The notes under the pieces: model-generated
What the model was told of the DNA's origin: nothing
Databases searched by the model: none
The model's input: only the letters and a program-made list of their open reading frames with translations
Shown here: positions 7,547 through 15,342 of the stretch, in pieces
Numbering within the stretch: position 1 is the first letter of the stretch
Layout of the letters: the number at the start of each line of letters is the position of its first letter
From: DASQPA01 sp963757335
GTDB taxonomy: Bacteria; Acidobacteriota; Thermoanaerobaculia; Multivoradales; UBA5704
NCBI GenBank assembly: GCA_963757335.1
Contig: CAVWRJ010000021.1
Coordinates: forward strand, 62,001-126,000
Reading direction: 5' to 3'
Length of the DNA stretch: 64,000 nt
Made by a program: the position numbers and the translations under genes

Positions 7547-7843
7547 ATGAAACGAGCTACTCTGACCGAGACCAAGAATAATCTGAGCGCTCTGGTGGAT
7601 CAGGTGCAGCACGGCGAGACGATCCTGATTCTCGACCGAGGCCGTCCGGTGGCTCGCCTGGAGTCCGTGCTCGGAGAGGGGGACGATCCCGAGGGGCGGC
7701 TCGCCCGGCTGGAGCGCCAGGGACTGCTGCGCCGCGCCTCAGCGCCGCTACCGCGCGAGATCCTGATGTCGAAACCACCCCGGTCCTCCGGCGGAGCGAG
7801 CGCCCTCGAAGCCCTCCTTGCGGAGCGCAGGGACGGTCGGTGA
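7547..7843 (+). CDS. Phd/YefM-family antitoxin
   Basis: This 98-residue protein opens with the Phd/YefM signature MKRATLTETKNNLSALVDQV, followed by GETILILDRGRPVARLESV, the beta-alpha DNA-binding N-terminus of prevent-host-death antitoxins. The basic C-terminal tail (about 50-98) would be the toxin-neutralising region. The ATG at 7547 is chosen over an in-frame upstream start because the family begins exactly there and a palindrome lies just upstream. Its stop overlaps the GTG of the PIN toxin (GTGA, 7840-7843), the normal translational coupling of a type II toxin-antitoxin operon. Confidence 0.9.
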   Translation: MKRATLTETKNNLSALVDQVQHGETILILDRGRPVARLESVLGEGDDPEGRLARLERQGLLRRASAPLPREILMSKPPRSSGGASALEALLAERRDGR

Positions 7844-8274
7844 AGTTCTGGGACAGCTCTGCCCTGGTGGCTCTGCTGGTCGAGGAGGAGGCCACGGTTC
7901 CGCTCCGAGACCTCTATCTCGGCGAGCCGGGCACGATCGCCTGGTGGGGTACGCCCGTCGAATGCGCCTCGGCCGTCGCCCGTCTCGAACGGGAAGGCCA
8001 GCTCTCTCCACAGGCGGTGACAGAGGCCTTGGAGCGTCTGGATGCTCTCGCGCGGCACTGGCATCGCATCGAGCCGGTGGATGCAGTCTTAGAGACCGCC
8101 CGGCGCCTCCTCCGGGTCCATCCTCTTCGTGCCGCAGACTCACTCCAACTCGCGGCCGCTTTTCTGGCGTCCGAGGGGAGGCCTTCGACCCTGGAGTTCG
8201 TCTGCGTCGATAACCGCCTTGTGATCGCGGCTCAACGCGAAGGTTTCCTCGTGCGCGATCGTGCCCACCTTTGA
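7840..8274 (+). CDS. VapC-like PIN-domain ribonuclease toxin
   Basis: This 144-residue PIN-domain protein has the acidic Mg2+ site: Asp5 (KFWDSSALV), Glu41 (TPVECASAVARLE), Asp100 (RAADSLQLAAA) and Asp124 (VCVDNRL). Length and residue spacing match VapC toxins, which cleave tRNA or rRNA when released from their antitoxin. The GTG start overlaps the antitoxin stop by four bases. Pairing of a Phd/YefM-type antitoxin with a PIN toxin is common. The target RNA cannot be told from sequence. Confidence 0.9.
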   Translation: MKFWDSSALVALLVEEEATVPLRDLYLGEPGTIAWWGTPVECASAVARLEREGQLSPQAVTEALERLDALARHWHRIEPVDAVLETARRLLRVHPLRAADSLQLAAAFLASEGRPSTLEFVCVDNRLVIAAQREGFLVRDRAHL

Positions 8275-8285
8275 GGTCGTTCTAG

Positions 8286-8966
8286 CTACTCCTCCACCAA
8301 CGCCTCGATACAGTCCGCCCCCGAATACGCCGGGCTGTTGACGTTCCGGCTCACCCGCACCAATTCAAAGTCCCCCTCCGGCGCCGGCTTGAGCAGCGCC
8401 TGCAGCCGTTCCGCGTCGTCCACCTGGGGATCGAGCCAGAGCCCGAAGTCGTCGCGGCCGACGACGACGGGCATGCGGTCGTGGAGCTCGCGGATGTCGG
8501 GGTTGGCATCGGTCGTCAGGATGGTGAAGGTCTCGAGGAGGCTCCCTTCCGGGTTTCGCCAGGTGGACCACAGGCCGGCGAAGGCGAAGGGCTGGTGGTC
8601 GCGGCGGCGGATGAGGTAGGGCTGCTTGGCCTTGCCCTCCTTCTTCCACTCGTAAAAGCCGTCGGTGGGGACGAGGCAACGCTTCTTCTTGAAGCTGTGG
8701 CGATAGGCGGGCTTCTCGGCGACGCTCTCGGCCCGGGCGTTGATCATGCGGTTGCCGATGCTCGCCTCCTTCGCCCAGTAGGGGATGAGCCCCCAGCGCA
8801 GCGCCTCCAGGGTGCGCGGGGCGCCGGGCTCGCGGACGAGCGCGACCGGCGCTTCCTGAGTCGGCGCCAGGTTGTAGCGCGGCGAGTGGGGGAGGGACGG
8901 ATAGGCGATCTCGAAGAGGTCGCCGACGATCTCCAGGGGTGAGCTCAGGGTGTAACGTCCGCACAT
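8286..8966 (-). CDS. yedK: SRAP/HMCES-type abasic-site peptidase
   Basis: This 226-residue protein begins directly with the catalytic Cys2 of MCGRYTL, the residue that forms a thiazolidine cross-link with abasic sites in single-stranded DNA after Met removal. Other conserved residues are Asn32 in YNLAPTQ, Asn76 in MINARAE, Glu106 in DGFYEWKK and His162 in LHDRMPVV. This is the full YedK/HMCES active site, so the protein should protect AP sites during replication and self-cleave for release. AGGAG sits seven bases before the ATG. It follows hutF on the same strand with a 36-bp gap, perhaps as a distal operon member. Confidence 0.95.
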   Translation of the reverse strand: MCGRYTLSSPLEIVGDLFEIAYPSLPHSPRYNLAPTQEAPVALVREPGAPRTLEALRWGLIPYWAKEASIGNRMINARAESVAEKPAYRHSFKKKRCLVPTDGFYEWKKEGKAKQPYLIRRRDHQPFAFAGLWSTWRNPEGSLLETFTILTTDANPDIRELHDRMPVVVGRDDFGLWLDPQVDDAERLQALLKPAPEGDFELVRVSRNVNSPAYSGADCIEALVEE

Positions 8967-9002
8967 GATGAGACTCCTACTGCGATAACCCAGACCTACG
9001 GC

Positions 9003-10337
9003 TTAAATTGTACGCTCCCGCCACTCGCCGCCGACGCAGGTCGCCGCCAGGGCCTCGTTGCCGGCCCCGAAGATCAGCGCGTCCAGGAGGGTCTTCTCGG
9101 TCCAGCCGGCGAGGGCCGGGGCGGCGAGGTCGACGGCCAGGAAGTCGGCCCAGCAGCCGGCGGCGATCCGGCCGACGGGGAGGCCGAGCGAGCGGGCGCC
9201 CCCTACGGTGGCCGCCCGGAAGACGGTCCTGGCGACCTCCCCGGCCGGGCCGGCGCGGAGGACCCCGCGGCTCTCGCTCCCCAGCCGCTGGGCGTACTCC
9301 ATCCAGCGCATCTCCTCCAGGATCGAAAGCCGGGCGTTCGAGTCGGTCCCCAGACAGAGGCCGGCCCCGGCGGCGCGCATCCGCGGCACGTCGGCGATCC
9401 CGTCCCCGAGGTTGGCCTCGGTCAGAGGACAGAGGCAGACGTTGCCGCCGGCCGCCCCGAAGCGGTCCATGTCCTCGGGGGCGCTGTGGGTGCAGTGGAT
9501 GGCGGTGAAGCGGTCGGAGACCGAAAGCCGTTCGTTGACCAGGGCCATGGGGGTCCGGCCGTAGGCCGCCAGGCAGTCCTCGATCTCTTTTCTCTGCTCC
9601 TCGACGTGCATGTGGAAGACGAGCCCCCGGCGGCGCGCTTCCTCGTGGACGGCGACGAGGTCTTCCAAGCTCGCCGCGCGGACGCTGTGGACGACCGCCC
9701 CCAGGCTCTGGAGGGGGGACGCGAGGCGGCCGGCGAGGCGGTCCATCTGCTCCCAGTAGACGGCCGGAGAGGGGGTGGCGAAGCGCCGCTGGCCGCCGGC
9801 GAGCGGCTGGCCGATGCCGCCCGTCCGGTAGTAGGTGTTGAGGAGGACCAGCCGGAGCCCCGCCTCGGCGGCGGCTTCGAGCACCAGCTCGTCATAGGCG
9901 AAATCCACCCCGTCTTTTCCGTGGTGGAATTTGCCGTGGTGGAAGTAGTGGAACTCCCCGAGGCTGGTAACGCCGGCCGAGCGCAACTCGCGGAAAGCCT
10001 GGAGGCAGAGGGTGCGGAACTCCTCCACCTCCAGCCGCTCGACCAGGGCGTACATGGCCTCGCGCCAGGTCCAGAAGCTGCCAGCTCCGGCGGGGAAGGT
10101 TTCGCCGTGGCCACGGAGGCCGCGCTGGAAGGCGTGCGAATGAACGTCCACGAGCCCCGGCAGGAGAGCGCGGCCGGCGAGGCGCTCCACGGGCTCGGCG
10201 GGCCCCTCCGCTTCAGCGGTCCGCTGGAGCGCTGTAATCCGGCCCTCCCCGTCGATCGTGACCCGGACCCCGGGCTCGAAGGCGTCGCCGGTCCAGGTGA
10301 GATCGGCTTCGAGAGTCCGGGCCGCCAGTGGGGTCAT
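9003..10337 (-). CDS. hutF: Formimidoylglutamate deiminase
   Basis: This 444-residue amidohydrolase has the metal HxH in GLVDVHSHAFQRGLRGHGE, followed by the HutF-specific FWTWREAMYALVERL and FHYFHHG segments, GxVxHSVRA, HMHVEEQRKEIEDCLAAYGRTPM (His and Glu ligands), AIHCTHSAPEDM, and the metal Asp in CLGTDSNAR. HutF converts N-formimidoyl-L-glutamate to N-formyl-L-glutamate plus ammonia in the five-step histidine degradation route. Its ATG overlaps the stop of the ArgE-like gene (ATGA), so the two are co-translated. No hutH, hutU, hutI or hutG is in the window. Confidence 0.93.
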   Translation of the reverse strand: MTPLAARTLEADLTWTGDAFEPGVRVTIDGEGRITALQRTAEAEGPAEPVERLAGRALLPGLVDVHSHAFQRGLRGHGETFPAGAGSFWTWREAMYALVERLEVEEFRTLCLQAFRELRSAGVTSLGEFHYFHHGKFHHGKDGVDFAYDELVLEAAAEAGLRLVLLNTYYRTGGIGQPLAGGQRRFATPSPAVYWEQMDRLAGRLASPLQSLGAVVHSVRAASLEDLVAVHEEARRRGLVFHMHVEEQRKEIEDCLAAYGRTPMALVNERLSVSDRFTAIHCTHSAPEDMDRFGAAGGNVCLCPLTEANLGDGIADVPRMRAAGAGLCLGTDSNARLSILEEMRWMEYAQRLGSESRGVLRAGPAGEVARTVFRAATVGGARSLGLPVGRIAAGCWADFLAVDLAAPALAGWTEKTLLDALIFGAGNEALAATCVGGEWRERTI

Positions 10338-11506
10338 ACCCGCTCCATGCAGAAGCGCCGGACCGTCGTCTCCAGGAGGCCGCGGGCGGCCGCGAGCTCG
10401 GCCTTGGGGAGGTGCTCGTTGGGCTTGTGCGCCACCTCGATCGTGCCGGGCCCCCAGATGGCGCAGTCGATCCCCAGCCGGGCCAGCCAGCCGGCGTCGG
10501 TGGCGAAGGAGACGCTCAGCTCCTCCTCCTGCCCGACGAGGGCAGTCAGGTGGCGGAGGATGGGGGCTGCCGGGGGGAGGAGCATGGGCGGGCTGTCGCT
10601 GAGCACCTCGATCTCCGGGACGAGCGGGGCGGCGGCGGCGTGGACGGCCTGCCGCACCCGTTCGATCAGCGGCTCCGAGTCCATCCCGGGGAGCGGCCGG
10701 AGGCCGATCTCGACCGTGCAGCGGTCGGGGACCACGTTGATCGCCGAGCCGCCATGGATGGTGCCGACATTCAAGGGGACGAAGGGGACCTCGGGGAAGA
10801 GCTCGCGGTGGGGTACCTCCTCCCCTTCGAGAGCGCGGCGGAGGTGGCTCAACGCCTCGACCACCCGCCCGGCGGGCTCGATGGCGTTGACCCCCAGGTG
10901 CGGGTAGCCGCTGTGCGCCGACATCCCCTTCAAGGTGATCCGCATCTTCAAGTGCCCCTTGTGCAGGCGCGCCACCCGGAGCGAGGTGGGCTCGCCGATG
11001 ACGGCGTTCGCCGGCAGCGCCGTGCCTAAGGGATAGCTCTCGTAGAGCTGCCGAGCGCCCAAGGTGCCCACCTCCTCGTCGTAGGTGAAGACGAGGACGA
11101 GAGGGGCGGCGAGCCGGGCGAGGTCGACCTCAGAGAAGAGATTCGCCGCCAGGGCGACGAAGCCCTTCATGTCGCAGGCCCCGCGGCCCACCCAGCGGTC
11201 GCCGGCATCGGTCAAGGTGAACGGATCGCTCCGCCAGCCCTCCTCGTCGGCCGGGACGACGTCCAGATGACCGGAGAGCAGGAGCCCGCGGCGGTCCTCC
11301 GGATTCGGTGGCGGTCCTGCCCAGGCGATCAGGTTGGTCTTGGTGCCGTCGGGGGAGAGGTTGCGGTCGATCCGCACCCCGGGCCGATCCAGATAGCCGG
11401 CGAGGAAGTCGGCCAAGGGAAGGTTGCTGTTGCGGCTGGTCGAGTCGAACCCCACCAGCCTGGCGAGGAGCTCGGTATCGGAGAGGAGGGGTAGCAGGCG
11501 GCCCAT
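10334..11506 (-). CDS. argE: ArgE/DapE-family M20 amidohydrolase (acetylornithine deacetylase-like)
   Basis: This 390-residue M20 metallohydrolase has zinc ligands in LLSGHLDVVPAD (His), GRGACDMKGFVA (bridging Asp) and FTYDEEVGTLGA (catalytic Glu and ligand), with VIGEPTSLRVARLHKGH following. The lid domain contains MSAHSGYPHLGVNAIEP and GTIHGGSAINVVPDRCTVEIGLRPLPG. By sequence it is closest in style to acetylornithine deacetylase. It overlaps hutF by four bases, however, and an N-acyl-glutamate-type substrate such as N-formylglutamate would complete that pathway. The gene symbol is therefore tentative. No convincing ribosome site precedes ATG 11506. A hairpin repeat (11543-11634) lies immediately upstream. 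Confidence 0.85.
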   Translation of the reverse strand: MGRLLPLLSDTELLARLVGFDSTSRNSNLPLADFLAGYLDRPGVRIDRNLSPDGTKTNLIAWAGPPPNPEDRRGLLLSGHLDVVPADEEGWRSDPFTLTDAGDRWVGRGACDMKGFVALAANLFSEVDLARLAAPLVLVFTYDEEVGTLGARQLYESYPLGTALPANAVIGEPTSLRVARLHKGHLKMRITLKGMSAHSGYPHLGVNAIEPAGRVVEALSHLRRALEGEEVPHRELFPEVPFVPLNVGTIHGGSAINVVPDRCTVEIGLRPLPGMDSEPLIERVRQAVHAAAAPLVPEIEVLSDSPPMLLPPAAPILRHLTALVGQEEELSVSFATDAGWLARLGIDCAIWGPGTIEVAHKPNEHLPKAELAAARGLLETTVRRFCMERV

Positions 11507-11542
11507 GACCGCCGGAGTATACCGGCGGTCGGGGCGGCTCCC

Positions 11543-11634
11543 GGTACTGGGTCATTTTGAACCTGCGGGCGGTCTCCTTCGGGCGCTCCGCGCAGCCAGT
11601 CGCCCGTCCTCGGATTTCAAACTGACCCAGTACC
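11543..11634 (+). repeat. Dispersed hairpin element, copy B
   Basis: This 92-bp element has near-perfect terminal inverted arms: GGTACTGGGTCATTTTGAA at 11543-11561 pairs with 11615-11634, with one mismatch over about 19 bp. The inner core CTGCGGGCGG...CTCCTTCGGGCGC...GCAGCCAGTCGCCCGTCC is shared by all copies. It sits between the start of the ArgE-like gene and the end of the zinc-finger-like gene. Confidence 0.85.
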
Positions 11635-11645
11635 CGGCTTCCTAG

Positions 11646-11915
11646 CTAGTGCCGCATGCCGGCGTAGGCCAGCTGCCGGACGGGCTGCTCCTCGCGCTCC
11701 ACGGCGGTGTCCTTGAGGAAACTTTCGGCCCGGGCGAACGCCTGGTCGTAGTTCCACTCCTGGGCTTCGGCCTCTTTTTGTGCCACCTGTGACCTCTTGA
11801 TGCAACGGCCGCAGCCGGCGAGCAGGTGGCGGACGATGGCCTGGGTCTCCGGCTTGGAGGCCTGGCCAGCGATCATTTTGCTGAAAGCTTCGGGTTGCGC
11901 ATGCTGGATCTTCAT
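11646..11915 (-). CDS. Small zinc-finger-like (anti-sigma-type) protein
   Basis: This protein of about 89 residues begins MKIQHAQPEAFSKMIAGQ. The segment VRHLLAGCGRCIKRSQV forms a His-(x5)-Cys-x2-Cys motif like the N-terminal zinc-binding anti-sigma (zf-HC2) modules found ahead of TPR proteins. Here the protein stops after a short charged helix (WNYDQAFARAESFLKDTAVEREEQ), with no transmembrane or TPR region. It may be a stand-alone zinc-finger regulator or the remnant of a longer protein. ATG 11915 is preferred because GGGGAG lies six bases upstream. A second ATG at 11921 is too close to that site. Hairpin elements flank it on both sides. Confidence 0.6.
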   Translation of the reverse strand: MKIQHAQPEAFSKMIAGQASKPETQAIVRHLLAGCGRCIKRSQVAQKEAEAQEWNYDQAFARAESFLKDTAVEREEQPVRQLAYAGMRH

Positions 11916-11990
11916 TCTCATCTCCCCGCCCGACCCGAAGGGGGCCCGGTATCGGGATTACGAGAAAAGCAAGATCTCTGCCAACTTCCG

Positions 11991-12083
11991 GGTCCAGCTC
12001 CGCTTGGCTCCTGTGGGCGGGCTCCTTCGGGCGCCAGCCAGTCGCCCGTCTCGGAGCCATCGGAGCCCAGCGGAGCCAGGACC
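11991..12083 (+). repeat. Dispersed hairpin element, copy C
   Basis: This 93-bp element has arms different from copy B but again self-complementary: GGTCCAGCTCCGCTTGGCTC at 11991-12010 pairs with GGAGCCCAGCGGAGCCAGGA within 12062-12083. The core GGGCGGGCTCCTTCGGGCGC followed by CAGCCAGTCGCCCGTCTCGG is conserved but lacks the 6-bp TYCGCG found in the others. It lies between the zinc-finger-like gene and the cNMP-binding gene. Confidence 0.8.
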
Positions 12084-12100
12084 GAGGAGGGAGGATTCAC

Positions 12101-13877
12101 TTACGCCGAGAGACTGCTCTCGGTGCGCTCGCCGGAGAGGATCCGCCAGCCGATGACCTTCTCGTCGATCTCGCGCAGGCGGTTGGCGACCAGCCGGCAG
12201 AGGAGCTGGAGGAATTCGAGCGCGGCGTGGGGGTCCATCGCGAGGACCTCCTTGACCGTCGACTGGTCGAGGGCGAGGACGGTGAGCGGGCCCGAGTAGG
12301 CCTTGGCATCCGCCGAGCGCGGCTCGCCGTCGATGAGCGCCATCTCGCCGAAGAAGTCGCCCCGCTCGAGGATCGCCAGGGCCTCCTCGCCGGCGCCGGG
12401 GATGAACTTGCTGATCATCGCCTTGCCTTCGAGGACGACGTACATCTCGGCCCCCTTGTCCCCCTCCTGGAAGAGGAAGGCGCCCTCGGGGAACTTTTTC
12501 TCCTTGGAAAAGGTGGCGAGAGTCATCAGCTCGCGGCGTGACAATCCTTGTTCACGAAATAACCGAATCTTGTCGCTCGACTCGACCTTGACCGCCCCGG
12601 GGACCCCGGCGGGCTGCTTGCGCAGGCGGAGGAAGTTCTCGGGGAGGGCGTCGGCCGAGAAGAAGCCCTTCAACTGGTCGTTGGTGCCGCGCAGCTTGCG
12701 CGCCAGGGCGTGCCAGAGGCTCCAGTAGATCTGGGTGCCGAGGTCCGGGGAGTCCTCGATCAGCTGCTCCAGCGCCTTGCCGTCGATCCGGAAGACCTGG
12801 GAGGGCTGGGCGGCGATGGCGTCCCCCGAACGCTCCTGGCGGGTGATGAAGCTCGACTCGCCGAAGAGGTCGCCGGCCTCCAGGGTGCCGAGGGCGAAGG
12901 TGCCGTAGGAGGTGGGGCGCTGGATGGTGATCTCGCCGCGGTCGAGCACGTAGAGGTCCTGTCCGGTGCTCCGGTGGGCGAAGACGACGCTCCCGATCTC
13001 GTGGCTCTCCTCCTCGACGGCGCGGGTGAGCTTGAAGATCTGCTCGTCGGTCAGGTGCGACCACAGGCGCAGCCGGCGCAGGCGCGAGGCGAGCTCGATC
13101 TGGCCGCCGGTGACCTTGCTCGGGGCGGTGCTCCAGAACATCGTCCCCTGCGGCATGCCGCCCTCTTCGAGGAAGCGCTCGCGATGCCATTCCAGACGGT
13201 CGAAGTCGGTGTGGAGGAGGTCCTGCTGCTCGCGAAAGAGGCGCGACAGCTCGCGGTTGCCCCAGCCCAGGATCTGCTTCAAAGTCTGGATGCGCCGCCT
13301 GATCCGCTCGACCCCCTCGTTGTCCGCCTCGTCCAGGAGGAGGAAGGAATGGACGGCGGCGCGGAGCGCCGGCTCGAACTGCTTGCGCTCGTACTCGGCG
13401 CGCCCGAGGCTCTCGGCGGTCTCGCGGTCGAAGGGGTTGAGGCGGAGAGCGCGGGCGAACTCCTCGGCGGCGTTCTCGAACTCCTGACGGCGGAAGTAGG
13501 ATGCGCCCGTGCAGCTTGTGGTGCGCGGGGTCGGCCAGGTCCTTGGACTTGGCGACCTCGATGCACTCGATGGCGCGGCCGTTCTCCCCCTTCTCGGCGT
13601 AGAGGTGGGCGAGGCCCAGGAAGTGGGCGGCATCGATGGCGTTCCTCCGGAACTGCTCGCGGATCATCTCCTTGAGCGTCCGCGGCGGCCCACCCTTCTG
13701 CTGGCGCTGGAGCTTGCGGACCTCGGCCAGCCCCAGCTTGACGCCGAGATTCTTGGGATCGAGCCGCAAGGCCAGCATGAAGAGATCGGCGGCCTCCTCG
13801 TACATCTCGCGCTCGGAGAACCGGCGTGCGAGCTCGGTCAGCTCGTCTAGGTCCTGGGAGCTCTGGGGATCGCTCAT
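12101..13877 (-). CDS. TPR protein with two cyclic-nucleotide-binding domains (frameshifted)
   Basis: Two frames together encode one protein of about 590 residues. The N-terminal frame (from ATG 13877) gives TPR-like helices, MYEEAADLFMLALRLDPKNLGVKLGLAEVRKLQ and HFLGLAHLYAEKGENGRAIECIEVAKS. The other frame continues with SYFRRQEFENAAEEFARALRLNPFDRETAESLGRAEYERKQF, a helical middle region and two cNMP-binding beta-rolls (LYVLDRGEITIQRP...GDLFGESSFI and MYVVLEGKAMISKFIPG...GDFFGEMALIDGEPRSADAKA). The frames meet at the CCC run at 13506-13508, where one extra base breaks the reading. A Crp-like DNA-binding helix is absent, so it is probably a cytoplasmic cNMP-sensing scaffold. The break looks like an assembly indel because both halves are otherwise intact. 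Confidence 0.8.
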
Positions 13878-13944
13878 CGGCCTGCCTCTCGGAAAAGGGA
13901 ATGGCTAGTGTACCACCGCTGGATTACACGGTTGCAATCAGGAG

Positions 13945-14033
13945 GGTACGGGTCACTTTGAACCTGTGGGCGGTCGCCTTCGGGCGCTCCGCGCAGCCAG
14001 TCGTCCGTCCGCGGATCAAACTGAACCAGTACC
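13945..14033 (+). repeat. Dispersed hairpin element, copy D
   Basis: This 89-bp copy starts GGTACGGGTCACTTTGAA, and its right arm is TCAAACTGAACCAGTACC (14016-14033). The arms pair with a few mismatches. The core reads GTGGGCGGTCGCCTTCGGGC then GCTCCGCGCAGCCAGTCGTC. It lies in the divergent gap between the cNMP/TPR gene and the next TPR gene. Confidence 0.8.
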
Positions 14034-14059
14034 CTACAGGCGGCGTTGGGGAAGAAATC

Positions 14060-14088
14060 TTCGCAGAGAATGCTCATGCGTCTATAAT
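14060..14088 (+). promoter_or_regulatory. Sigma-70-like promoter for a possibly leaderless TPR mRNA
   Basis: A perfect TATAAT at 14083-14088 is preceded 17 bp upstream by TTCGCA (14060-14065, four of six matches to TTGACA). Transcription would be expected to start about seven bases after the -10 box, at the ATG at 14096 itself, implying a leaderless transcript. No Shine-Dalgarno is present. Confidence 0.5.
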
Positions 14089-14095
14089 CCGCTCG

Positions 14096-14605
14096 ATGCC
14101 ATTCGCACCCAGCAATATGGGAACCGGCTCGGGGACGGGCTCGGGCTCGCCCCGCCGGGCGATCTCCGGGATGCTCGGCCGGGCGATCGAGGAGTGCCGC
14201 CAGGGTCACTGGGACCAGGGTCTCCCCTATCTCGGTCTGCTTGCCGACTCCGAGGACCGCTCCTCCCTGCCCGGCCTCTTCTACTCCTACCTGGGCTACG
14301 GCATCGCCCTTCGCGAGCAGCGGCTGGAAGAGGGGTTGAAGCTCTGCCGGCATGCCATCAAGATCGAGTTCTTCCAGCCGGAGAACTACCTGAACCTCGC
14401 CCGCACCCTCCTCCTCGCCAATGACCGCCGGGGGGCGGTCAAGGCGGTCCGCGAGGGGCTGAAGATCGATCCCAAGAACGAGGAGATCCTGGCGCTCCAG
14501 AAGGATATGGGGAAGCGCCGGCCGCCGGTCCTCTCCTTCCTCTCCAGAGACCACCCGCTCAACCGCCTCTTCGGCAGCGTCCGCCACAAGCTGACCGGCG
14601 GGTAG
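14096..14605 (+). CDS. TPR-type tetratricopeptide protein
   Basis: This 169-residue protein has no signal peptide. A Gly/Ser-rich start (NMGTGSGTGSGSPRR) is followed by helical repeats: AIEECRQGHWDQGLPYLGLLADSED, GLFYSYLGYGIALREQRLEEGLKLCRHAIKIEFFQPENYLNLARTLLLANDRRGAVKAVREGLKIDPKNEEILALQKDM. The last two are recognisable TPRs. It ends with a basic tail (KRRPPVLSFLSRDHPLNRLFGSVRHKLTG). It probably mediates protein contacts and the partner is unknown. The ATG has no ribosome site but sits about seven bases after a TATAAT, consistent with leaderless translation. It converges on the minus-strand envelope operon, six bases away. Confidence 0.75.
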   Translation: MPFAPSNMGTGSGTGSGSPRRAISGMLGRAIEECRQGHWDQGLPYLGLLADSEDRSSLPGLFYSYLGYGIALREQRLEEGLKLCRHAIKIEFFQPENYLNLARTLLLANDRRGAVKAVREGLKIDPKNEEILALQKDMGKRRPPVLSFLSRDHPLNRLFGSVRHKLTGG

Positions 14606-14610
14606 GGCCC

Positions 14611-15342
14611 TCACCGCGCGGCGGGCGTGTCCGGCGCCGCCAGCACCAACCGGATCCTGGGGGAGAGGGCAAGGAAGAGCCGCCGGGCGTCCTGGGGCGT
14701 CAGGTAGAGGACGACCCGCGGCGGCACGGTCTGGCCGCGGAGGCGGAGGAGCAGGGCCTCCCAGCCCTCGATCAGCCGGTGCCGGGTTCGCCAGAGGCGG
14801 CCGGGCAGGTTCGCCACCCCCGCCTCGCCGAGGATCGAGACGTCCAAGGCCGGATCGAAGCGCAGCCGGAAGTGGGTGGGGGCGCGGGCGAGGAGGTCCT
14901 CGGAGGCCGGGCCGACCGCCGGGTTGGCGTGGTTGGGATCGAAACCGGGCTTCGCTCCCGGCTCCGGCTTGGCGGCAGGCTCCGCGGCCGGATTCTGGAT
15001 CGGGATCTTCGGCCGCTCCGGCTCGTCGAGCTGGGAGACCAGGGTATAGGCGTAGGCCGGAAAGGCGTAGTCGCCGCCAGCGATCCGCGAGCGGCCGAAA
15101 AGGGCGCTCTCGACGGGGAAGCGGCGCAGGCGGACGCCGTCGACCTTCAAATCGAGAGCCGGGACTCGCGGGTCGAGCACGAGGTAGATCTGGTGGCTGC
15201 GGACGGCGCCGAGCTCGGCGTTGAGGAACCCTGCGCGCGCCCGCTCGCCCGGCTTCCGGACCGGCGCCGCCGCGCTCGCGATCCCGCAGGCGAGGAGGAG
15301 GAGGAGGGCGAAGAGGGGCCGCCTTCGGGCCGCTCCGGCCAT
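14611..15342 (-). CDS. Exported hypothetical protein of an L,D-transpeptidase operon
   Basis: This 243-residue protein has a clear signal peptide (RRRPLFALLLLLACGIASAAAPV). I recognise no family. It has a beta-rich N-terminal half (HQIYLVLDPRVPALDLKVDGVRLRRFPVESALFG, DYAFPAYAYTLVSQLDEPERPKIPIQNP), an Ala/Pro/Lys linker (AAEPAAKPEPGAKPG) and a C-terminal domain (THFRLRFDPALDVSILGE, LPGRLWRTRHRLIEGWEALLLRLRGQTVPPRVVLYLTPQDARRLFLALSPRIRLVL). It is the last gene of a four-gene minus-strand operon, abutting the L,D-transpeptidase stop, so it probably works in the periplasm with peptidoglycan cross-linking enzymes. Confidence 0.7.
   Translation of the reverse strand: MAGAARRRPLFALLLLLACGIASAAAPVRKPGERARAGFLNAELGAVRSHQIYLVLDPRVPALDLKVDGVRLRRFPVESALFGRSRIAGGDYAFPAYAYTLVSQLDEPERPKIPIQNPAAEPAAKPEPGAKPGFDPNHANPAVGPASEDLLARAPTHFRLRFDPALDVSILGEAGVANLPGRLWRTRHRLIEGWEALLLRLRGQTVPPRVVLYLTPQDARRLFLALSPRIRLVLAAPDTPAAR

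Noticed and set aside
11543..14033. Hairpin copies as simple rho-independent terminators
   Set aside because: They lack T tracts, the apical core is conserved in sequence across copies, and one copy lies inside a coding region, so terminator function alone does not explain them.
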